From contig JAZHSQ010000025.1 in the NCBI GenBank assembly GCA_036454645.1, positions 1 to 29,762 on the forward strand: a DNA stretch of 29,762 nucleotides. The letters are read 5' to 3'. Position 1 is the stretch's first letter. Each line of letters opens with the position of its first letter. Positions 27,243-29,762 of this stretch are shown here, piece after piece. The position numbers were made by a program, and so were the translations under genes. The DNA is from Olsenella_K sp036454645 (GTDB lineage Bacteria > Actinomycetota > Coriobacteriia > Coriobacteriales > Atopobiaceae). The notes under the pieces were generated by a model. That model ran no database searches. It was not told the DNA's origin and saw only the letters and a program-made list of their open reading frames with translations.

Positions 27243-27367
27243 TGCTTCTGTCCTTTCGCTCTGCGGCCGACTTGTGGCCGCGATCCTTGGTTCCGGCGTG
27301 CTGCGACTGGCTCGCCGCGACGACCGGCGCGCCGGGGGCGCCGGCATTCCGTGCTTCCGTGGCGATG
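27243..27367. other. Leader/intergenic region upstream of the CMD-cupin gene
   Basis: No gene is supported; the frame open from 27395 is Arg/Pro-rich. No convincing promoter hexamers were found by eye. Confidence 0.4.
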
Positions 27368-27625
27368 GTGCAATTTTTCCAACGCGATTGTGCATTTGCG
27401 CGACTTAGGGACGGCTCTGTCGCTCCGCCGGCCGGGGGTGGGCGGGCCGTGCCCTGGGAGGCGTCTCGCAAGAAGGACGTTTTGCCTGTTGGCGACGGCG
27501 GGCCGCGTGACGTTGCGGGCATGGGGACTGCGGCGGTCCCCCTGCGGCCGCCTCTCGCGGCGCGGCGTCCCCTCAGACCCGTCCATAACCTGCTGAAATG
27601 CACAAATCGGTGCGAGAAGTTGCAT
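27368..27625. repeat. Inverted-repeat element 2 (MITE/REP-like), ~216-258 bp
   Basis: Core ends 27389-27419 and 27574-27604 are 31-base inverted copies (24 of 31), starting TGTGCATTT and ending in GGACGG-x-TCTG. Similarity extends outward to 27368 and 27625 (about 20 of 30). The left end matches the right end of element 1 at 25 of 31 positions. The interior has no recognisable gene. Confidence 0.65.
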
Positions 27626-27647
27626 TGGGGCGGCGCGGGAGGCGGCG

Positions 27648-27685
27648 CGGGCCCGGCGCGGGCCCGGCGCGGGCCCGGCGTGGGC
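27648..27685. repeat. GCGCGGGCCCG tandem repeat
   Basis: GCGCGGGCCCG is repeated three times, just beyond the flavodoxin terminator. Confidence 0.65.
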
Positions 27686-27690
27686 TCGGT

Positions 27691-27714
27691 GCGGGGGCCT
27701 GGGAAGGCCCCCGC
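27691..27714 (-). terminator. Terminator hairpin of the alcohol dehydrogenase-flavodoxin operon
   Basis: GCGGGGGCC (27691-27699) and GGCCCCCGC (27706-27714), loop TGGGAA, eight bases beyond the flavodoxin stop on the minus strand. Confidence 0.7.
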
Positions 27715-27721
27715 CCGCGGG

Positions 27722-28222
27722 CTACCGCACGAGCCGCGCCACCCGGCCCACCCAGGCCTCGAGCTCGTCCTCGCCCGTCACCATGCGCGACCCGCCGTCG
27801 GACGCGAAGCGCACCTCCATGGGCTCGATCGCGGTCGCGTCGGGCGCGGTCTCGACCATGTCCTCGATCACGCTGCCCGGCCAGCCGGCGTTGGTCATGA
27901 ACGGCACCAGCAGCTTGCCCGCGAGGTCCTCCTGCCCGAGGAGCGTGGACACCGCGGGCGCCATCGTGTACCACCAGGTGGGCGTGCCGACGGCGACGAC
28001 GTCGTAGTCCGCGGGGTCGTGCCCGAGCGGCTCGATCGAGGGCCTCGCGCCCTCCTCGACCTCCCGCTTCCCCTGCTCGACGGTCTGGTCGTAGTCCTCG
28101 GGGTAGGGCTCGGTGGTGCGGATGCGCTCGATGTCTGCCCCGCAGGCGTCGGCGAGCCGGCGCGCCACGCGCTCGGTGTTGCCGTTCGACCAGGTGTAGT
28201 AGAGGACCAGCGTATTCTTCAT
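27722..28222 (-). CDS. Flavodoxin family protein
   Basis: FMN-binding electron carrier or NAD(P)H-independent reductase of 166 residues. LVLYYTWSNGNTERVA is the phosphate-binding loop (the T/S-x-T/N-G-N-T pattern); VGTPTWWYTMAPAVSTLL and FMTNAGWPGSVIEDM form the isoalloxazine-binding loops. It belongs to the short Flavodoxin_4 type frequent in anaerobes. It starts nine bases after the alcohol dehydrogenase gene ends, so the two form an operon and may share a redox role. Confidence 0.93.
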   Translation of the reverse strand: MKNTLVLYYTWSNGNTERVARRLADACGADIERIRTTEPYPEDYDQTVEQGKREVEEGARPSIEPLGHDPADYDVVAVGTPTWWYTMAPAVSTLLGQEDLAGKLLVPFMTNAGWPGSVIEDMVETAPDATAIEPMEVRFASDGGSRMVTGEDELEAWVGRVARLVR

Positions 28223-28231
28223 ACGCGCCCC

Positions 28232-29419
28232 CTACCGGAACGAGCGCTCGAAGATGCCGGCGACGTCCTCGTCCGTGGTGGGCGCGGGGTCGCACGCGAA
28301 GAGCCCGCCCATGGTCGCGCGCGCGGTGCGGGCGAGCTCGAGCGCCTCCTCGTGGGTGCCGGCGAAGCCGTAGTCGCTCATGCGCAGGTCGGACACGCCG
28401 CAAGCCTCCTCGAGCCCGCGCAGCGCCTCCACGAAGTCCCGCGGCTCGCTCGCGTCCTCCTTGCCGAGGGCCCGCGCCATCTCGACGAGGCGCCCGTCGC
28501 AGACGTGGCGGTCCGCCCAGAAGCCGAAGTAGGCCAGGCTGATCATCGTGAGGCCCGCGCCGTGGGGCAGCTCGGGGTGGAAGGCGCTCATCGCGTGCTC
28601 CATGGAGTGCTCGGAGGTGCAGGCCGAGGAGACCATGGAGTAACCGCTCATCGTGTTGGCGAAGGCCAGGTGCGTGCGGGCCTCGAGGTCGGAGCCGTCG
28701 GCCACGGCGCGCGGGAGCCAGCGCGCGATGTTGGAGATGGCGGCGAGCTGCACCATGTCGGACATGGGGTTGGCGGGGCGAGAGATGTGGCCCTCGAGGC
28801 TGTGGAAGAGCGCGTCCATGCCCTGGTAGGCGGTGAAGGCGGGCGGCACGGTCAGCATGAGCTCGGGGTCGACGACCGCGAGCTCGGCGAAGAGGTGCGC
28901 GGAGCCCACGCCGATCTTCTCGTGCGTGTCGAGCTTGGAGATGACGCCGGCCGAGTCGACCTCGGAGCCGGTGCCGGCGGTCGTGGTGATGGCGACCCAG
29001 GGGAGCTCGGGCTTGTCGAGCGGCCGGCGCCTGCCCGTGGTGCCGTCGGCGTAGTCCCACAGGTTGCAGGAGGGCTGCGGCGCGAACATGGCGATAACCT
29101 TGCCGGCGTCGAGCACGGAGCCGCCACCCAGGGCGACCACGAAGTCGCAGTCGGCCTCGCGCGCGGCGCGGGCACCGGCCTCGACGGCCTCCTTGGTGGG
29201 GTTGGCGCCCACGCCGTCGAAGGTCACGTGCGAGACGCCGGCGAGGTCGAGCTCGGCCTCGGTTCGCGCCAGGTAGCCGTTGGCGCGGGTCGACCTGCCG
29301 TTGGAGATCACGATGAGCGCCCTGCTGCCGGGCATGCGCTGCTCGTGCAGGTGGCCGAGCTGGCCCGGTCCGAAGAGCACGCGGGTCGGTGCGTAGAAGT
29401 TGTAGGTGTCGGTTGCCAT
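28232..29419 (-). CDS. Iron-containing (type III) alcohol dehydrogenase
   Basis: NAD(P)H-dependent dehydrogenase of 395 residues, butanol/1,3-propanediol dehydrogenase type. The nucleotide-binding GGGSVLDAGK, the TTTAGTGSEVDSAGVI block, YQGMDALFHSLEGH (metal ligands Asp and His), and the later MEHAMSAFHPELPHGAGL (the remaining His ligands) are present in order. GGAGGAG lies just before the ATG at 29419, which sets the start; longer upstream reading frame is repeat-derived. First gene of an operon with flavodoxin. Substrate is probably an aldehyde or short alcohol. Confidence 0.94.
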   Translation of the reverse strand: MATDTYNFYAPTRVLFGPGQLGHLHEQRMPGSRALIVISNGRSTRANGYLARTEAELDLAGVSHVTFDGVGANPTKEAVEAGARAAREADCDFVVALGGGSVLDAGKVIAMFAPQPSCNLWDYADGTTGRRRPLDKPELPWVAITTTAGTGSEVDSAGVISKLDTHEKIGVGSAHLFAELAVVDPELMLTVPPAFTAYQGMDALFHSLEGHISRPANPMSDMVQLAAISNIARWLPRAVADGSDLEARTHLAFANTMSGYSMVSSACTSEHSMEHAMSAFHPELPHGAGLTMISLAYFGFWADRHVCDGRLVEMARALGKEDASEPRDFVEALRGLEEACGVSDLRMSDYGFAGTHEEALELARTARATMGGLFACDPAPTTDEDVAGIFERSFR

Positions 29420-29655
29420 GGCTCCTCCAGTTCGCGGGCCGCGTCGCGGTGCCCGGGCTCGGGCCGCGTGCCGCGTGCCTGGGCTCGGGCCGCGTCGCGG
29501 CGGTCTCTTGCTTACGACCCAATCCTGCGCCCCCTCGGGCGAGAAGTACAATTCGCGTTCGGGCGATTCCCATGCAGGGGACGCATATGCGCAGGTGGCG
29601 GGTGTCGTCGGCGCGATTCGTGCGAGTGGGGCCCGCCTGGGGCCCGGTCCCGCCC
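29420..29655. other. Intergenic region with CGGGCTCGGGCCGCGT repeats
   Basis: GGGCTCGGGCCGCGT occurs at about 29456 and 29483. The rest, including TTGCTTACGACCCAATC, shows no gene. It must contain the alcohol dehydrogenase promoter on the minus strand. Confidence 0.5.
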
Positions 29656-29762
29656 TGAACTGCCTCCCATTTCTTGGACACAAGAAATGGGAGGTTCGTC
29701 TTTATGCCTGACGGCTTGCGTCTGAAGCACGATGCCGACTCCAGAAGGGAGGCGGCAAGGCT
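29656..29762 (+). mobile_element. Left end of an IS3-family (IS150-group) insertion sequence, partial
   Basis: TGAACTGCCTCCCATTTCTT resembles the TGNACTGC...CCCATTTTGTTGGAC ends of the IS150 group. It leads into a perfect 14-bp stem (29663-29676 with 29681-29694, loop GACA). This stem contains the GGGAGG ribosome binding site of the first reading frame, an arrangement known in insertion sequences to block translation of transcripts entering from outside. The element continues beyond the window. Confidence 0.65.
29704..29762 (+). CDS. Start of IS transposase OrfA (partial)
   Basis: The ATG at 29704 follows GGGAGG with nine bases of spacing. The 19 visible residues (MPDGLRLKHDADSRREAAR) fit the basic start of a helix-turn-helix OrfA of IS3-family elements (R-x-x-A-x-x-L...). 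Too short to confirm; the rest lies outside the window. Confidence 0.5.
   Translation, partial: MPDGLRLKHDADSRREAAR

Noticed and set aside
27242..29725. 827-codon open frame on the plus strand
   Set aside because: It runs antisense to flavodoxin and iron alcohol dehydrogenase, whose motifs are clear; no ribosome binding site or domain in the plus frame.

Overview
The window is high-GC bacterial DNA from what looks like a Coriobacteriia member of the Olsenella/Atopobium kind (Actinomycetota). This is inferred from four things: strong G/C preference at third codon positions, a complete bile salt hydrolase gene, a class C sortase pilus locus, and fermentation-type lactate/2-hydroxyacid and alcohol dehydrogenases. 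No rRNA, tRNA or CRISPR array was seen. The left edge cuts a histidine kinase gene. The right edge cuts what looks like an IS3/IS150-group insertion sequence.

Layout. 1-1.6 kb: NarL-type two-component pair. 1.6-3.0 kb: a decayed stretch with an orphan reading frame, a frameshifted lipoprotein-like gene and a DUF4143 ATPase remnant. 3.0-6.6 kb: a metal/redox module made of a P1B-type ATPase without its own HMA domain, a free-standing HMA protein, a small RIC-like protein and a Crp/Fnr regulator. The ATPase and the HMA protein each have an identical FNR-type box at the same distance from a -10 element. 6.5-11.1 kb: DUF2798 membrane protein, HD-domain remnant, two unrelated 2-hydroxyacid dehydrogenases and an esterase.

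11.1-22.4 kb: an AT-rich control region followed by a seven-gene pilus operon. The order is coiled-coil protein, signal peptidase I, major LPXTG pilin, class C sortase, minor pilin, a sortase-fold protein that appears to have lost its catalytic residues, and a 1675-residue LPXTG adhesin. The genes are mostly coupled by 4-8 base overlaps, and a stem-loop separates pilin from sortase. A run of nine G lies in the first gene.

22.4-29.8 kb: bile salt hydrolase (-), rpiB and a HAD phosphatase (+), yhbY (-), a carboxymuconolactone decarboxylase-cupin protein (-), flavodoxin plus iron alcohol dehydrogenase (-), then the insertion sequence end.

The most striking pattern outside the genes is a short oligomer, GAGAAGGAC, often extended to GGCGAGAAGGAC. 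It occurs 18 times on both strands, in several reading frames and also between genes, which suggests a genome-wide DNA signal such as an uptake or recombination motif. There is also a family of inverted-repeat elements at 22.7 and 27.4 kb, and many young tandem repeats both between and inside genes.
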